A stretch of DNA of 64,000 bases, from the NCBI GenBank assembly GCA_026261815.1, contig JAMPIT010000566.1, positions 29,413,001-29,477,000 of the forward strand, written 5' to 3'. This stretch comes from Monarcha castaneiventris obscurior (Eukaryota; Chordata; Aves; Passeriformes; Monarchidae). This document shows, one piece after another, positions 25,701 through 39,595 of the stretch. A program made the position numbers and the translations under genes. The notes under the pieces are model-generated. The model was not told where the DNA came from. It saw only the letters and a list, made by a program, of their open reading frames with translations, and made no database searches. Every line of letters starts with the position of its first letter. Position 1 is the stretch's first letter.

Positions 25701-28700
25701 TCAAGCAATTTGGATTTACCAGCATGGTAAATAATAAGTAGAGGTTTATCAGAGATCAGATGCTACCCGCTGATCTGGAGAAATGAAAGCAATTACAATT
25801 CTGATGCTTTTAGGAAAAACATAGACTTTCTCTCAAGTCATCTTTCTTGGGACTGATTGTAATCAAATGCATTTGACTTCTGAACCTCCACTTCACATTT
25901 CCTACAGATCCTTAAAACAGCTCAGGGCATACATCCTTCAAAGAACAGTCCTTTCCAAGGAAGCTGGGAATACAAGGATGCTTACAGTGTGGGCAAGGCT
26001 TATGTTGAAGCACTGAAGAACAATTATTTAATTGTGTGATTATTTTTCTTTTCAGTATATATTTTGGGTCTTTGAAACAAGCAAGTAGATTCACCACCAG
26101 AATTTGCTAGTATGAATTATTCTGAAAGCTGATTAGAGCTTGAAGGAAGGAACTATTTTTCTGTTTTGCTGACATCTGAAATAAATAGCAGTAAATAAAA
26201 CAAAACAAAATGAAAAGCATAAAGCATCCAGAACAATTTGTTTCCTTTCATGTCAAAACAACAGAAATATCTGACTATAGATAAATTACTACAAACCCTG
26301 TTTTCCCTTTCTCATGGAAGGAGGAAGCCTTCATACCTCTCCCAGTTCAGTTTTACATGGTGTATCATCCTAGAAAGCTAAAGTATGGAGACATTATGAT
26401 TTTTAATGGTCCTATCTTTTTTTCCCCAAAATTTCTTTAACTGGCAAATGTTCATACTTTTTTTTAATGTGTCTAGAAAAACATATTTCCATATGTCTTT
26501 TCAAATTCACTAAGTTCATACCCTTTTCCAGAGCAAATACACAGAAAGCTTTCGTAATACAAATACAGATACAGTAAGAATCCTGAGATGGGATTAGGGA
26601 GACAGCTCTCCAATGAGGTATCAAACTCATTGTTACCCTAGCAACTTTCCCTCAGAAGCCTGGATTTTTTAATACTTCCAAAGATGTATGATTTTGGGAG
26701 GGGATAGATAAGATAAACAAAGGGTCAGGAAACAGAAAGTTCTGTAAGTAATTTTTCATATTGTGGTATTGCTATTGTCAGTATCTCATCCCTTTTTATC
26801 CTAAGCAGAACACTTTGCCTGCCCTGTGGCTCCCTCCTCAGCTGAAGGGCACTTCAGAGCAACTCCTGAAGAAGCCATGGCCATGGATGTGACGGGTGCC
26901 ATGCTCCATGATCAACTCACTGAATACTCCCACTCTGCCAGGGTCATTCAAGGATACAAAAGGCCCCAGTGACTTTAAGTGTCATTTGCACAATGAAATA
27001 CACACCAACACACTTAGAAACAACTCAGATCCTATACTGAAAGTTAATGATTTTGACTGGTAATAATTCCTATATTTATTTTTGTAAAAGCCTTCTTATG
27101 ATTTTCAATCACTTGTAAATCTGACAGGTCATGATTACTGAGGCTATATTCTTGTGCTTAAATTGCCTGAAAAGGGTTTATTGATAATTCTGTGAACTCT
27201 CTTAACACTTCTGTGATGATTTTCTTCTTTGGAAAAATTCAAGATTCAGAGGTTCCTTAAAGAGTAAAGGTACCTCAAAGAATACTGTTTTTTCTCAAGG
27301 AGCAAAAGAGGTGAAGTGATGGATTTGCATGGTACATTAAACTAAAAGGTATTGACTTGATGTTCAGTCTAGTTCTTTGAGGTATGCTGGATACTGTTCA
27401 ATATTCAGCATTTCTGTTGAATCAGATTCTTTGCTTTTGATGCACCTCTAGGTTGGGCAATGTATCATGAACACTGAAGAAGTGCAACTAGCAAAAATAA
27501 CTGTGTGGAAGTTCCTGGGGTTGGGAGGCAAGGGACCAGTCTTGTTATCATGAATTTAGAATTACACTTTAAAACAGTTCGGAAATCTTCTTATTATTTA
27601 AGGCGTTATAACAGTGTCCTATGAAGCACTCAGACTTTGTTGTCTCTGTTGTCAGGAGGAGCTGGCTGCAAGGTGCAAGGGGTCAGTAAGGCAGCCCAAA
27701 GCCTGCCCAAAGCTCCCTGCAGCCAGTCCTGTTCTTTTCCACCCTCGGGCTGCCTGCATGTTGTTTAAGCCATCACCCTCAATCTCTCCTCGTTAGGTAC
27801 ATGGGCATCACATCAGCTCTTCTTAGCCTTTTATTCTGCCTTTTAGGCATTACCTTATACTCACACCTACATAGTTGCCTTGCAGAGTGTCCCCTGCATG
27901 TTTGCCTGATGCTGACAGGAGGTGTTTTCTTCCCAGAGTTCCCTCACTATCCTCCTTTTATCATTCAGTTAAATTACCTGAAAAATCTCTCAGTCAAGCA
28001 GCAGCAGATAACAAACTCCAAATGACCCATGTAGTGTTTGCTGCCACGGTTGTGCACATTGCTGGAGAAGTGATGGTTGAAAAGGGAGAGCTGAATCAGG
28101 TGCAAAAAAACACAACAGTGGCATAAAAATTTTGCAAGCAGATTTTGGTGCAGAAGAAAGTGCAGTAAGAATGTCAAGCAATGCACCTAATTATCTTCCT
28201 AGATTAATTATGATGGAAATTTTAATCTTTGTAACCTTGGGAAAAAAAGCACAAAAACTCCACTAAACCAGTAGCAAACTAAACTATTTACATTACATAA
28301 GGCACATAAGGGACAGTGTGCATGACGTGTTTGAAATTATGTGGTACCTGCACTGTAATTTAAAATCCATTAATAAGGTTTAACTAAAGAATAATTCTGT
28401 AAAAGCTAGAGAAATGCCCTGGATTCCTGTTTCAGCAAATAACACCACTGTGTGCATTTGGTGAGTCATCACTGCAAGCAGGAACAGCCTCTAAGTGGAA
28501 ATGCAGAGAAATCAGAGTGCACAATCCAGCATACTGAAAAAAATTACTGTTACTAGAGAGCAATAAATAATCAAATAAAAACTAATCTTGTTATATAACT
28601 GTTGCAGGATCATGTACTTTCATTTCCATATCAAAAAAAAGAAAAAAGAAAAAGGAGGAGGCTAAATGTATTAGTGGAAGAGTATCTGACAGATGTCCCT

Positions 28701-29300
28701 TAAATTATTTGAACAGTCAGGTAACAACTGCAGCAACCATTATGCAGAGAGAAAAAAATGTTTTAATATTAATGTTTTAATACATTAAAAAATGTATTAA
28801 TATTGGCTCTTGCTATTTTCCCAGATTACAAAATACACAAAAATGTAAAAATTCTTCCAACTTACTGACTTGGTGCATTTTCAAACATCAACCTTGATGA
28901 ACGTAACAGATCTAAACCAAAGCTTAGACGCTGAAGTTAGAGATTTAGATTAGATTTAGAGATTTAGATCCCACTGTCTTTGTGAAACAAACAAAACAAC
29001 CCCATTTTCCTTATTGGGCGCTTGTAATTTTCCAAATTTAGATTATTACAGCTTCCATCTTCATAAAAGCACATTTGCAATCTGGATAAATCACTTATAA
29101 GGCAACAACCACCAGCTGAACCTACCTTCTTCGTAGGAGTATCTCCAATGGTATCATTTGGCTGCTGGGAAGCCTTTGGACCTGCTCTGGGAGAACATTT
29201 AATTACACTCAGAAAAACCTTGTCTTGGCTTGTGTGGGCTGTCATGAGACTCTACCTTGGAAAGCATGACCACATCTGCAGCAGTACTGCATGACCAACA
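22703..29300. other. Unique DNA, no gene seen
   Basis: No supported gene. GC-richer patches at about 24300-25200, 26800-26960 and 27610-27990 contain overlapping short frames but no recognisable domain, repeat or RNA. A hexamer-like GATTTA run at about 28938-28970 is a small simple repeat. A 93-codon minus-strand frame (28964-29245) lies just downstream, in transcription sense, of the coding relic below. I cannot show that it belongs to it. Confidence 0.5.
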
Positions 29301-29301
29301 C

Positions 29302-30018
29302 TCAGCCGCCTAAGGGGGTCTTGCACGCCTTATTTTCATGCTGAATTTGTCCACCTTCCATTTCCAACGTCTGTATCTTTTTATTTTGCACTGTTGGGTG
29401 AACTACTATCAAAATGTCATTTCCCATACAACCACTTTCTTGTATACCATCAAATGTGTATGTACTCTGGCAATTACAGGATAGTCAGGATATTTATTGA
29501 CTATTAATTCTTCCTGTGTGCTAAAGATATCAGAAAGACTGATTTCCTCTGTTTCAACTGGAGTAATGTAACTAGATTTAGGAATATGAGGAGTTTCCTC
29601 AGGTATAAAAGGAACTAATGCCTGAGCCACATCATTCATACCCTTAGTAGTTATCCAAAAATCCTCAATCAAATCTAAAAAATGAGTAGCAAGGATAACA
29701 TGTTTTTTCAGAGATCCATCTTTAATGTAAGGTTCTAAAGCATCTTTAGCATCCCGTAACAAATCCTCAATTTTTGGAAAGAAATCATCAGGCAATTCAT
29801 ACACATTTGCTAAAGCTCTTTGTGCATTGATACCCGTACAGAATTAACTGCTCATTTTCCCTGAACAGCAAAAGAACAGAAATCACTTGCCCAAGATTTT
29901 GTTTGAATTCATGACATAGGTCAAGAGTCCATTCCCTCCAGTCTTCAGGGCTGAACAACTGGGCATTTTTTAAGTAGCTACTGTGACTAATGATTCTGTT
30001 CCACCCTAATGTCTTCAT
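29302..30018 (-). pseudogene. Frameshifted coding relic, gene not recognised
   Basis: Reading from 30018 down, an ATG-started frame (just after an in-frame TAA) runs 73 codons to a stop at 29797-29799. It is rich in charged and aromatic residues, for example SPEDWREW and LCHEFKQNL. Just before that stop, at a run of three Gs near 29838, sense passes to a second frame, open to 29409 (motifs [34 protein letters not shown]). Near 29420 sense seems to pass to a third frame (starting [10 protein letters not shown]) that stops at 29302-29304. The composition is protein-like (amphipathic helices, conserved-looking Trp/Pro/Asp/His) and unlike the chance frames elsewhere. The two frameshifts mark it as a broken copy. 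Nothing intron-like interrupts it, so a retrocopy or a lone decayed exon both fit, though no poly(A) tail is visible on the minus strand. I do not recognise the family. A captured non-retroviral viral gene cannot be excluded. Confidence 0.6.
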
Positions 30019-33000
30019 TTAAATGTGTTTGATGTCATATCAATGGATTTTTGGAAGTCAGTATATTACAGTGATGTTAACATAACAAGTCATATGCTCA
30101 AGAATATACCAAATTAGTTAATGCTAATTTGATTGCCATTATGAATTGTTCTGTTTTTCCCTGTTGTTTATGAAGAGCCATTTATAGTGGCCACTGCCTT
30201 ATTTTGTTTGATATAACTGAAATATTTACATCTGCCTTGGCATCATATTTGTTCTATGAAATTCAGGCACAAAATTAACGGGTTTTTTTTCAAAGACATT
30301 TTAAAATGACTATTTATGACTGAGAAGGTCCCCTACACAACTCTCCCAATATTTTAGGCAGAAAGCATAGCTACTTAATTAAAGAATTAGAGAGCAACAA
30401 ACATTTAAGAAACCACATTAACTAAGACAACAAGCAGGTTTTGATGGATAAACTTGGGTTTTTTAGAGATGTATTTTCTGAAAAAAAGCTCCCACTTCCT
30501 CCTAAATCATTTATGTTGGTACATCATAATATCATTTTATGAGAAAATCCAGGAGAAAAGAAAAGCAGAAAAAATACATGAAAGATTTTTCCCCTGAGAT
30601 ATTTCGATAATTATTTTATGGCAAAAAGCTGTATGGGAGTGAGGTGAAGTGATGTGCTTTGGAGCTGCTCTTTGAAGCTTTCAGCAGCAAGGGGCTTCCT
30701 CCCCAGCATGTGTTTTAAATGTTTTGCTGGATTACAGTCCACCTGCACAGAACTGTTCTGACCTTTTTACCCTTCCAATATTTTAAACATTTGACCTGCA
30801 TTCCTTCCTGCAGCTTTGCTTCCAAGAATACTCTTGAAATAATTATGTAAATGTCATCTTAATGCATTTTCACCACCACGTGCATTTTCAGCCCCCTCAT
30901 GATGTTATCTTTTCACAATGCCAGAAAAACATGAACCAGATGTGCTGAACACAAAATACCACAGCAGGGATTTCCCTCACAGCAATAGTGATATGCAGGT
31001 TCTTAGAGGCTTGCCATGAAGTAATAGGGCTATTTTTAGTGCAAGAATATAACACAGGTAATAGAGTTTGAAGTGTATTAAAGTTATATATACATATTTA
31101 CTGTGCTGGGTAATACTGGTCTACAAGAAAACACTTCAACGATGAAATAAAATCCAACACAAAATTTCCTTGGTATTCTTAAGTTTGCCACTAGTATAAT
31201 AGATTTCTTTAATATTCATAGGTAGTTGATTTTCTGCATTCATTTTTTATATAAGTACAGTATAAAGGTGAATAGCACAAGCTGAGCTGCAGACTGTTGG
31301 CATCCCACGTAATTGCATATTGACATTCATTAGTCAGTTGACTCTTGAAATTGTGCTAACAGACTAAACACTAGTTCTATATTTGATTGCTGAAGACCTT
31401 TGGCTTAGACCTCCTCGGTGAAAGCACAACCAAGTCTTTCAGTCAAAGTGTCTCTTGCTTGTGACAAATTGTTTATGTGTGTTGGACTCCTTCCTGAGCA
31501 GCATCATCTCTCCACAATCCCACTCCAGAGCCAAAAGCAAGGATAGTGCTGGCTCCATTCTACTACTCTTCAGCAAAGAAGCTTGTTTCTATCAATCTTC
31601 TTTATTATTTGATTTGCTTAATATACTGACCAGTGCTGAGGAGCCAGATTGGAACTGAGGCCCTAAACCTATGCTGAAATTCATGGGGTGAAGCAGGGCT
31701 CAGCAGACAGTCCTTCGCCATGTACCCAAGTCTTTTGCCCATAACACTAATGGTAAGTGAACTGCCCCGTTTCTTCTTCTGTATTAAATCCACATCCAGC
31801 CATAAAACACAATAAGAATATCAATGACAGCTGCAGAGTGACTGCAGTTCCTACTAATGTCACATTATATGGAATATCTCCTGTTATTTGACCCGGTGAA
31901 TTTTAAGGTGAGGCAGTGCTGGTGGCACCTATGCTTCCATGTAGGTCTCCTCAGACATTCATCATCTGTAAAGAGATCTTTATCATGATTGCCTCACAGA
32001 CTTCAGGGTTTTTTAGAAATGGCATGAATACTGTGAATACAAAGAGGACAAAAATGTGTAAAAATCAGTAGAGGACTGCCAGCAAAAGTCATAATTTGAT
32101 TCAATGCATTAAACTCTTAAAGGTATAACATTAAAACATTATTTTATAGATTTTTGCAGAGACATTGAGAGCTTCTGCTTAGTGGCTTCATTCTACATTT
32201 TTCTGCTTTCACTTTTTAATTATGTTTATACTGGACCTGAGCCTTGCCCCATAAAACCTGCCACAGACTTGGATGGTTATTCTATCTTTTGACAAAATGT
32301 TGGAGTTGGCTGCGAGCTCCCACGCATCTGCCATTTGACCTCCATGAATTACAGCTGGATTAGGCATGCCATGTTTTATTAACTTAATAGTAGCTGCATT
32401 AGAGAAATCTGCACTCTAGTGCACAGATTGCTTTCATTGTTCATGACTCAAACTCTGCTGAAACTTCTCAGGGTTGCTCTTAGCACCAAGACTAAACTTT
32501 AAACAAAACTCATTAAAAGACTCTGAGATGGATAGGTCAGTTTTTAGTAGAGTATCCTCGGATCACAGTTTTCAAATCTTCAATAGGATGAAATTTTCTA
32601 AGGCTGAAAGAAAAATTTTTCACGTATCTTAGAAATATGCCATAACCATGTGGATTTGTAACATATACATTTCTTATCTTAGTTCTGCTTATAGGACTAT
32701 AATAGAGCCTAAACATTTCTGAATTGGTGTTGAACATGTCTGATTTAGACTAAGGTAATGTTTATTGGCAATCTTTCTTTATGATAGAAAGAGAAAAAAC
32801 ATTGCTGTGAACTATGATTCAGTAACTAAACAATGCTGAGAGTTTTCATAGGGATTTGACATGGCTCTGAGACTGGCAAAATTCAGATAGATGATGCAGG
32901 GGTGTAGTCTTGCAGTACAGATGGAAAAGGAAGAGAAGCATGGGAATATGTCAAATTCCGATTCTCTGAAATCGAATTCCCACTGAATTAAATAGGACCA

Positions 33001-33615
33001 GAAATTCATCCTTCGTATTAATGTGTATGCTCATTGAGAGAAAAAAACGTGTACTAATTTTATAATTCTTACGGAAGCTGGGCAAGCAAAAGTCAGAATC
33101 CTGTGCAACCTTAATTCTGGTTTTTTTATGCAAACACCTGATACAGTCTGTGCTAACACTGCTACACAATATTATTTCCATGGTATCCCTATCTGGTTCA
33201 AATGGAAGAGATTTACAGGTATAGGTTATAGTAATAACAAAAAAGGTCTAAAAAATATTTGTAGTAGAAACAAGTAGTCAGCTTAGAATGTAATGATAAG
33301 GACTGTAGGGTAACATATGACTCTCCAAGTCACAAGAATGTTTTTCAGTTGTCTTCAAAAAACATGTCTGAAACCAAATCCACATTCCAACAAGTCTGGC
33401 TTGATTTCAAGCCTCAAGGCAATATTTTTACCTCCTCTCTTGTGTCCCTTTTCTCCAACTCCTGACTTCACAGATAAATAACCTTATGAGGAAACCTTAA
33501 GTAGATGAAAGTAGGCAAAGAGAAGCTTGTGGAGCACAGAGAAGAGCTTGGAAAGGAAAAGGAAAGAAAGGAAATTAAGCATTTCTTAAGCTGGTCTAGT
33601 TCTCCAAGCCCTTTC
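30019..33615. other. Unique AT-rich DNA, no gene seen
   Basis: No supported gene or recognised repeat. The stretch at about 31240-31400 is non-repetitive with a balanced composition and resembles a conserved non-coding element, though this cannot be tested without alignments. Frames at 32537-33181 (minus) carry no domain. Confidence 0.55.
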
Positions 33616-33723
33616 CTATTGCCAGCCCTAAGACATCACCTGTGGCAGCTTCCACAGCCTTCACCTTGTGCTGCTCAACAGTCAAGGTGTTGTGTTTTGC
33701 TGGACCACTTGGGCTGGCAATAG
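33616..33723. repeat. 13-bp inverted repeat bounding about 108 bp
   Basis: CTATTGCCAGCCC at 33616-33628 is repeated as its exact reverse complement GGGCTGGCAATAG at 33711-33723. The 82-bp interior also contains CACCTT and AAGGTG blocks that could extend pairing. It could be a long hairpin or the ends of a tiny non-autonomous element. A chance match of this length in a 64-kb window is not excluded. Confidence 0.55.
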
Positions 33724-36700
33724 ATTTTTGTTTTGTAGGCAAACAAGCTGTGGTTTCCTGCTTTCAAGATTTTCCTTCTTCCATTTGAAATAAATAGCAT
33801 TTTAATGTTGAATACAAATAAACCTTAACGTAGAAAAAAATGTGCTTAGTGATGATGAGAGATGCCCACCACTCCATTAACTTTTTTGCACTTTCTCTGC
33901 AGAAGTTGTTTCTGTCAATTTATTTTCATTTCAGCTGAGCAAAATGGGAAGCAAAAAGCAGGTTTACACAGATGGTTGTCAGCCAAGTGATGACTGCAGC
34001 TGAGAATGACTGTACAAAAATATACAGCTTGCTAAACTGTGTATTGTTGGGCTTCCATGTGTATCAAATGTCAAAAGAAATAAAATTTGGAGAATATATT
34101 TAGAATTCTTTTTTTAAGGCTTATTAAATTATTGTTGTAAAATTGAAGGGTGGTCATCTGTAAAGGAATAGAATTGCAGAAAACAAAAAATGAAATAAAT
34201 CCTGCCTCCAAAACATCTAAGAACACCGAATAGCCTCTTAAATGGAAAACTAAACCCCTAAATAAATGGTCTGTTTTGAGAGTTATTTGGGTGTTTTACA
34301 AGTGCTGAGCACCCCCAGTCCCACTGAGGTCACCCAGAGAAGGTATTTGAAAGCCAGATGAAGGTGAAGGTCTAGATGAAGATTTTTGAACCCTACTTTT
34401 AGACTTCTGTTTTTAAAGGATTGCTTGGATCACACAACTGACCACAACATTGTACTTTAATAGACCAAACAAACTTAGTGAGGAGAAAAAATTAAAATAA
34501 ACTAAAAGAGTCTTCCTAGAGATTGTTAGAGTGCTGCCAACTTCAGGATGGGGGCAGACTTTGTCCACACTGGAAAGCTGCAGGATTTTAAATACAATTG
34601 ATCTTATTTTAACTTAGATCTATCTTGAACCAACGCTAAGCCTAATGTAGACACACTCAAATCGATTGTAATGTTGCCTATGTCATTAGCTAATTTAAAT
34701 GTACATGCATTAGCAGATTGCCTCAGTTCAACTAGATTGATCTTTAAATTGCCTTGTCTAAAGTTGTGCCATTTCTAGGGAGCCAGGGCTCTTGTTTAGA
34801 AGAGAGGGCTGCCAAAGCCACTTACCTTTCTCCTACCTGTCAGCTCTGCACAGTACTACCCAAATCAGTCAGTAAGTATCCACGTTATCTGTGTAACCAC
34901 TAGTACTAATCAACACGCCAACTAATACTCATAAAACTGCTGGAATATTCCCAGGAGAAAAGCCACTGAGTTATACACATCACTACTACAATTCTACTGA
35001 GATGAGTTAAATTCTACCAGGCATAACTTTGGACCATAGCAGACATAAATATTGTTAACATATGTTTTGTAGTTAGAACTTAGGTAACTAACTCAATGAT
35101 GACTTCAATATTTGAAATTTTTTCTGGTTTTGAACTGCTGCTTCTGTGAGCTCCAAAGAAGACTGACAAGCATAAACTAATTTTGAATTGCATGTCCTTT
35201 CCCTACCAGCTCTCAGAGCAATGTAATCTCACTTTCATTCTACCAAGGTAAAAATCAGGTACAGAAAATAAGTGTGAGATAATGAATTTCTCTTACTTTC
35301 CTTGATCATTAATAAATGAGGTTATTTACCTCCTTGACTCCTGGAATTAGTTGTGACACAACACCTTTACACAATCAGTTTGTTCTGAAAACCTGATAAT
35401 AGGAACCCATCTGCTTAGAGACATAAAGGAGAATTCATTATATGCCCAGTAATTACTTTCAAAGCAACATAAAGAGATTGCATGCACAGCTTCTTAGAGT
35501 TAAACATGCTGTCAGAAAGAGCACCTTGATGTGTAGGAATAAGAGGGGTTCAAAAATGTGATAGGTAATAACAACATTTAAGGATTTTAATAGGAAAAAT
35601 TTATATTGTGCCTTATTGTCCTTGTCCCTAACTGCGGAGAAACCAATATCATTGTGCAGGATTTCAAAAAAGCTGCTCCTGAGACAGCTCCTTTCTCTAT
35701 CTACCGATACTATGACAGACAATGACTTGTATAAAATGGACATTTTCCTATAAAAGAAGAAAGGACAAAATGTCAGGTCTGTTGCCTAATCTTTGTGGCT
35801 TTCCCCAAAGCTGGCAAAGCCTCCAAGTGCTGCATGAGGATTTTGTACATGACTGAACACCACATGTTAAGGCCACGTGAAGAATACTATAGTCAGGCTC
35901 CCAAGCAAACCTTTTCTCTTTCCTTACTAGGAGGAGACCAAAGCCTTGAAGGATGAAGTGGAATGAGTTGGGTTAAGTGGTGAGAAGCAGGTGATTGGAA
36001 CTTAATCTGTGAAGAGATGGAAAAAGAGGAAATAACAATCCTTTGATCTTCCTGACATACTATCCAGATGGTCCTGGTTAATTATATTCCCCCTTGTGGT
36101 TTTAGTTACCAAACATGTACAAATATTTACAGTGGACAAAAACACATCTCTGTTAAAATGCCACTTTTTAATTGTGTTTTATCCATTGAATAGTACAGAT
36201 CCAGCCCTTTTCTGATCATATTTCACTTTATGAGCTGAAGTCCTCCAGTGTTCTTTTCCCACTTCCATTCCATTTCTTTATATCTTTCATTCTAATGAAA
36301 CATGGCATGCTAAGAGACCATTATTCTTGGAAATCAGGAGGGGTTTTAAACTGCCTAAATATTCCTTTCAGCCAAGAATAAAGTTGCAAAGCCAATTAGC
36401 ATGCTTGAGTTTAAAATACAGTTAAGTGGTTTGTCAGATGAGGCTTTAAATACAATCTTACACCAATAAATTTGAGATACTCTTCTTTGGCTTGGCTCTG
36501 TGCATCTAAGACTGTCATGCTCAGTAAAAACAAAACTATTCTGGATACAGTGCTACAAGGATTTGCTGGAGGATTCTATAGCAGCTAGATTTTCAGAAAG
36601 ATAATACCTTCTAAACATTATTAAATATCACTCTCCCAGAGGATTTACCTCTTAAGCACATGTTGAATATAACTGTTCAGCCTTGACAGAACTCTCAGCC

Positions 36701-37304
36701 TAATGATATTTTTCCTTCTTTTTTAATCATACAGTAAAAGCTCTCACACTTGATGCAATTAAATATCCAATGACACTTTAAAAACAATAATGTTAATTAT
36801 AGAATCTTGACAAAACTGCAAGTATAACCCTGTCTCCGCTTGAGAGATCAATGGCAAAGCTTCCACTGTCTTCCTTGTGGCCATGACTTTGCTCCTATCT
36901 AAGGTCATTACATCCTGCCTATATAAATTCCTCTTACATTTACAATTTTTGTTATCAAAGGGATGATCACACCTGCACCAGGGTGGATAGAAATCCAAGT
37001 CCTGTGTAAATTTGCCATGAGCAAATATATTACGTTTTCCCAGTCTAAGGACTGCACACTTTTTACCCAGCCTTTCTTGTTCATGACCAGGTCTAGGAGA
37101 AGCACACTGACAAGTTTACCTTGAAATGGAGAGGGAAAAAGCATTCCCATGACAATACCTCTCTGACAGAGGCGAGATGGAGGAAGGAACAGCTATGAGA
37201 AGGCTTTACTCCTTTGTAGTTTTAGCTTACACTGGATTTACAGCTGTGTCCTATCAGGTCCCACAGGAGAGATGACCACCCTGGTCACAGGGACCCCAGG
37301 GACT
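33724..37304. other. Unique AT-rich DNA, no gene seen
   Basis: No supported gene, RNA or interspersed repeat. Two overlapping minus-strand frames at 36759-37150 were read for retroviral or transposase motifs and none was found. Confidence 0.55.
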
Positions 37305-37495
37305 ATAGGGTAGTAAGACACTGGAACAGAGAAGCAGTGGACGCCCCCTCATCAGAGGTGTTCAAGGTCAGGCTGGATGATGCTTTGAGCAACCTGATCC
37401 AGTGAATGTTTTCTCTGGCCACAGCAGGGGGGATGGAGTAGATTATCTTTAGAGGTCCCTTCCAACCTAAATCATTCTGTGCTCCTGTGCATCTG
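37305..37495 (+). repeat. CR1 LINE, 5'-truncated 3' end
   Basis: The sequence matches the CR1 3' end: 'gacactggaacagagaagca', 'tcagaggtgttcaaggtcag', 'gctggatgatgctttgagca', 'acctgatccagtgaatg', 'gcaggggggatggagtagat' and 'cccttccaacctaaatcatt'. It ends in a decayed 'ctgtgctcctgtgcatctg' tail. The 'ctttgagcaacctg' block places it in a different CR1 subfamily from the copy at 5.5 kb. Only about 190 bp remain and no coding capacity is left. Confidence 0.9.
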
Positions 37496-39595
37496 TAATT
37501 TCTCAAAAGTTCCCAGGAACCAACAGATCCCTTCTGTGCTGGTGCTGCTCCCATCCCTGTCCCATCAGACCACTTCTGCCCTTGCTACCTCCTTCACCTG
37601 GTCCACAATTCATCCCCAAATTTTCCTTCCCTGGAGGACAAATGCATGCAGAAGAGGTGCAGATGCCTACATGCTTTGGGAGAGGAAATATGTTACAGGC
37701 AGCTTGAAAAGTGCAGATCTAGCCTGTGCCAGAGGGGCTGCCTTACCCTGGAGTTTACCCAGAGGTATTCCTGGATGCTTTCTGAGGTTCAGCTGAATTT
37801 TTTGCTTAGCATTAAATATGGTATAAATAGATTATTTATAGCTAGTAACACTGAACTCAGTAATGTTTTCAAACCCTTTAAAGAAATTCAGAAAGACGTG
37901 GTTGAAAAAAAACTTTCTGCATTAATTGCTGCATTTTAATGTTGTTTGTTTTAAAATAAGTCTGTGAGTTTGTAAACTGTCTTTTGGTGTAATGTGTTCT
38001 GCAATTAAATACAATTGAATAAAACTTATTAATAGATGAATGAGCTTCTAATATTAGCTGGTGTCAACTGTCTAGTCTGTTAATCAGAAAGAATGATGGA
38101 TAGTCATATGGGGGAGTTGGAGATATTGGATATGCAAGCTGTACAGCCATCTATGATCAACTTTTATCTTACATATTTCAGCATAAAAATTAGCCTTGGT
38201 AGTTTCCCTATGTCAGATAAAAATTTTGAAGTATCACCTATCTCTCTAGGAGAGCTTTTTTGCTTCTCTGTCAGAGACAGTGAATTCAAACATTGTTTTA
38301 CAATACTGAAGTCTGAACCACAATAGTTGACTAAATCTAATATATTGGCAACATTCCTGCTATTGATCAAGGACTGCTAAAATAAAAATAGAAACCCAGG
38401 CAGTTCCTAGCAGCTAGATTTGGCCATGTGGATGTTTGTTTGAAGGATGTCATAAGTATTAGATGTTTCACTCTCATTAAACCTCTGGTGTAATCTTTCC
38501 TCTTCTGTGACAGGTGTCACTATGAATGAAGGAAGAGGAGAAGGACATCAAAGCTGGAAATCATTCTATTTATTACTTGTATGAGATCTCCAGCTAAGAG
38601 AAAATTTCTAGTTCTAAAAAATGCTAATGATTTACAGTAGAAGGAAAAATCCTAGGAGGATATATTCAGTTCACTGTCTAGGGAATTTGACCTCACAATT
38701 TAGCTAGAAAGAATCAATAATCTAAATCCACCTATGCCATTCTGAATATTTACCTCCTGAAGTCGGCTGAAAGAGATGAAACAAAACCATGTGCAGGTTT
38801 TTTCTTTAAAAAGAAATAAATAAAGAAGTTTCCAAAACCCAAGGGCAAAATCCAGGCATATTTTAATAGTTTAGGAGCAGAGCCAGGTTCCTACCAATAT
38901 GACTGTAAGTTCCCTGTGTTCTGTTTCAAAGCCTTTCACACCAGTTTATGAACTGAAACAAAAATCTCAACATAACTTTAAGAAATTAATTTGAGAATAG
39001 TGTAGCAGTTATGTTTGCAAGAATTTATTCATCTAATTATTCCAGTCAAAAACATGTATATCTCCTGTTTTGAAGAAATGTGACTGCAGATTACAGTCTG
39101 TCCCCCAGAGGCAATAAAGGAAAGCCTTTCTTATATCTGTACTGGAGGAGTTTTTACCCTTTTTCAACAAACAAATCAGATCCACTGGGAATACAGATCA
39201 GTGGATATGATGTTTTATTCTAAGCTCATATGTCCTTGACAGATAATCACAAGAAAGATGACACTTCAAACCCAAAGTGAAGAATCTGTCTTATGAGGAC
39301 TTCTTCAAATTCCCACCAACAGAGCATACATTTGGAGAATAAAGAGTCTTTCAGCTTGTAAGATGTCATGAGGTCTCCCTTCAGTTCTGCCAGCCCCTTT
39401 GTGTGTTCAATTTTAATGTCTCAAACAATTTTCCCCGTTCAAAACCAGACCCATCAAATACTTTTAGATGAGATGATTGTTATCTTCAGCTGTGACAGGA
39501 GGCTACAATGTCATCACAGAATTAGATTTTATTTTGTCTCTTGTCATTGCATAACCTGACACATCAACATGAGTTCATTCAACTTGGTTTATCCT
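37496..39595. other. Unique DNA, no gene seen
   Basis: No supported gene or repeat. Frames at 37479-37939 follow directly on the CR1 end and look like chance. Confidence 0.55.

Noticed and set aside
28964..29245. 93-codon minus-strand frame as the continuation of the 29.3-30.0 kb coding relic
   Set aside because: The intervening sequence contains several stops in all frames, and the composition of this frame does not resemble the relic. Adjacency alone is not enough.
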